A stretch of DNA of 12,970 nucleotides from an uncultured beta proteobacterium (GTDB lineage: Bacteria > Pseudomonadota > Gammaproteobacteria > Burkholderiales > Burkholderiaceae_B), in assembly GCA_903924715.1 (NCBI GenBank), contig CAIYCP010000430.1, positions 1 through 12,970 of the forward strand, in the 5' to 3' direction. Below the pieces are notes generated by a model, which did not search any database, was not told the DNA's origin, and saw nothing but the letters and a program-made list of their open reading frames with translations. Numbering within the stretch: the stretch's first letter is position 1; each line of letters opens with the position of its first letter. This document shows positions 12,112-12,970 of the stretch, in pieces. The translations under genes were made by a program, and so were the position numbers.

Positions 12112-12970
12112 ATGACATACTCACGCTTTATTCGTTTTGGCGCCAAGTTGACAGCGTTGACCGCCATCAGTTTGAGCATCGGCGCCCAGGCCGCAGATAT
12201 CAAAATCGGTCTGGTTGCAGCACTCACAGGGCAATCGGCGCAATCTGGCGAAGCGATCACACGTGGTTTGACCATTGCCATTGACGAAATCAACGCGAAA
12301 GGCGGCGTGCTGGGCGACAAGCTCGTGCTCATTAAGCGGGATGATGAATCGAGCCCACCGAAGGGGGTGACCGCTGCGCGCGAGCTCATCTCAAATGAAA
12401 AAGTCGTGGCATTATTCGGCGGAATCGATACGCCTGTTTCTTTGGCAATCGTGCCCATTGCCAACCAAAATAAAAAACCGCTGATTGGCGTCTGGGCTGC
12501 TGGCACTAACATTACTAAAAACGGCGCGAATCCAAATTATGTATTTCGCGTTTCGGCACAAGATGATTTAGTTGATGTTGCACTCATTCAATACGCGATG
12601 AGCAAATACAACTCGAAAAAACCTGGTTTGATTCTGGTCAACAACCCTTGGGGTGAATCAAATGAAAAAGGTCTGAAGGCCGCAGCGGCTGCAGTCAATT
12701 TGCCCATCGCCGGAGTCGAGAAACTTGAGCAATCAGACATCGATGTCACGCCACAGTTGAATCGTTTAAAAAGCGCAGGTGCTGACGCCTTGATTTTAGT
12801 CGCCAATGCCGCACCCGGTGCACAGATGATGAAGTCTCGCGAACGCATGGGTTGGAACATACCGGTCATCTCACACTGGGGCATCTCGGGCGGCCGCTTT
12901 GATGAATTGGTCGGTCCAACGGCGAGCGATGTGCACTTTATTCAAACGTATAGTTTTTTTTCGCCTCCCA
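12112..12970 (+). CDS. ABC transporter periplasmic substrate-binding protein, Liv/Peripla_BP_6 type (3' end outside window)
   Basis: The 286 visible residues start with a Sec signal (MTYSRFIRFGAK, hydrophobic stretch, GAQA27-ADI). The branched-chain-amino-acid-binding-protein fold follows: IKIGLVAALTGQSAQSGE, INAKGGVLG, RDDESSPPKGVTAARELI, VVALFGG and RVSAQDD. Such proteins capture amino acids, aromatic acids, amides or other small organic anions in the periplasm and pass them to a LivHMGF-type transporter, whose genes would be expected just beyond the window. The ATG is preceded by GAGGA at 7 bases. A competing ATG at 12107 runs into a stop after two codons. The reading frame is open to the window end. 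Its position, divergent from the oxygenase, suggests uptake of the substrate of this locus. Confidence 0.9.
   Translation, partial: MTYSRFIRFGAKLTALTAISLSIGAQAADIKIGLVAALTGQSAQSGEAITRGLTIAIDEINAKGGVLGDKLVLIKRDDESSPPKGVTAARELISNEKVVALFGGIDTPVSLAIVPIANQNKKPLIGVWAAGTNITKNGANPNYVFRVSAQDDLVDVALIQYAMSKYNSKKPGLILVNNPWGESNEKGLKAAAAAVNLPIAGVEKLEQSDIDVTPQLNRLKSAGADALILVANAAPGAQMMKSRERMGWNIPVISHWGISGGRFDELVGPTASDVHFIQTYSFFSPP

Noticed and set aside
12105..12884. Two minus-strand open frames opposite the ABC binding-protein gene
   Set aside because: The plus strand encodes a continuous signal peptide and Liv-type binding-protein fold across the same bases.

Overview
The window most likely comes from a Gram-negative proteobacterium, probably a betaproteobacterium of the Burkholderiales. 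This rests on c-type cytochromes, Tat-exported molybdenum enzymes, a Bug/Liv-like uptake protein, intermediate GC content and family-level resemblance; no rRNA or other taxonomic marker is present. Coding density is very high. I see no IS element, tRNA, rRNA or CRISPR array.

Layout from right to left, the direction in which most genes are read. At the right edge a periplasmic ABC-transporter substrate-binding protein (Liv/Peripla_BP_6 type, plus strand, cut by the window end) is transcribed divergently from an isopenicillin-N-synthase-like Fe(II)/2-oxoglutarate-type oxygenase (minus strand). After a 236-bp regulatory gap comes a long minus-strand gene chain: a first isoquinoline-oxidoreductase-like (Ior) molybdenum hydroxylase pair, small then large subunit; a second, divergent Ior pair; then soxX, soxY, soxZ and soxA, and a flavocytochrome-c sulfide dehydrogenase flavoprotein (soxF/fccB-like). 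Stop and start codons overlap by four bases at iorB/soxX (ATGA), soxX/soxY (GTGA) and soxZ/soxA (TTGA). soxY and soxZ are one base apart. The sulfur genes are therefore almost certainly co-translated with the second molybdenum hydroxylase. After a 99-bp gap with a tandem 14-bp repeat follow a MarR-family regulator and a dihydropyrimidine-dehydrogenase-like (PreA-like) flavoprotein with two ferredoxin clusters, which runs off the left edge.

How the parts may fit (inference). The two Ior-type enzymes carry Tat signals and should hydroxylate an N-heterocycle or oxidise an aldehyde in the periplasm, passing electrons through the 2x[2Fe-2S] small subunit to a c-type cytochrome. SoxX and SoxA are periplasmic c-type cytochromes encoded directly downstream and could accept those electrons or serve sulfur chemistry. 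SoxYZ is a sulfur carrier, and the FCSD flavoprotein oxidises sulfide or sulfane sulfur. No soxB, soxCD or fccA is in the window. The SoxY carrier tail is also not the canonical GGCGG: its only cysteine sits in AACTEV. Together with the cytosolic oxygenase, the uptake protein and the reductive PreA-like enzyme, the locus looks like an undescribed catabolic island for a heterocyclic substrate, possibly one containing both nitrogen and sulfur. The substrate cannot be read from the sequence.
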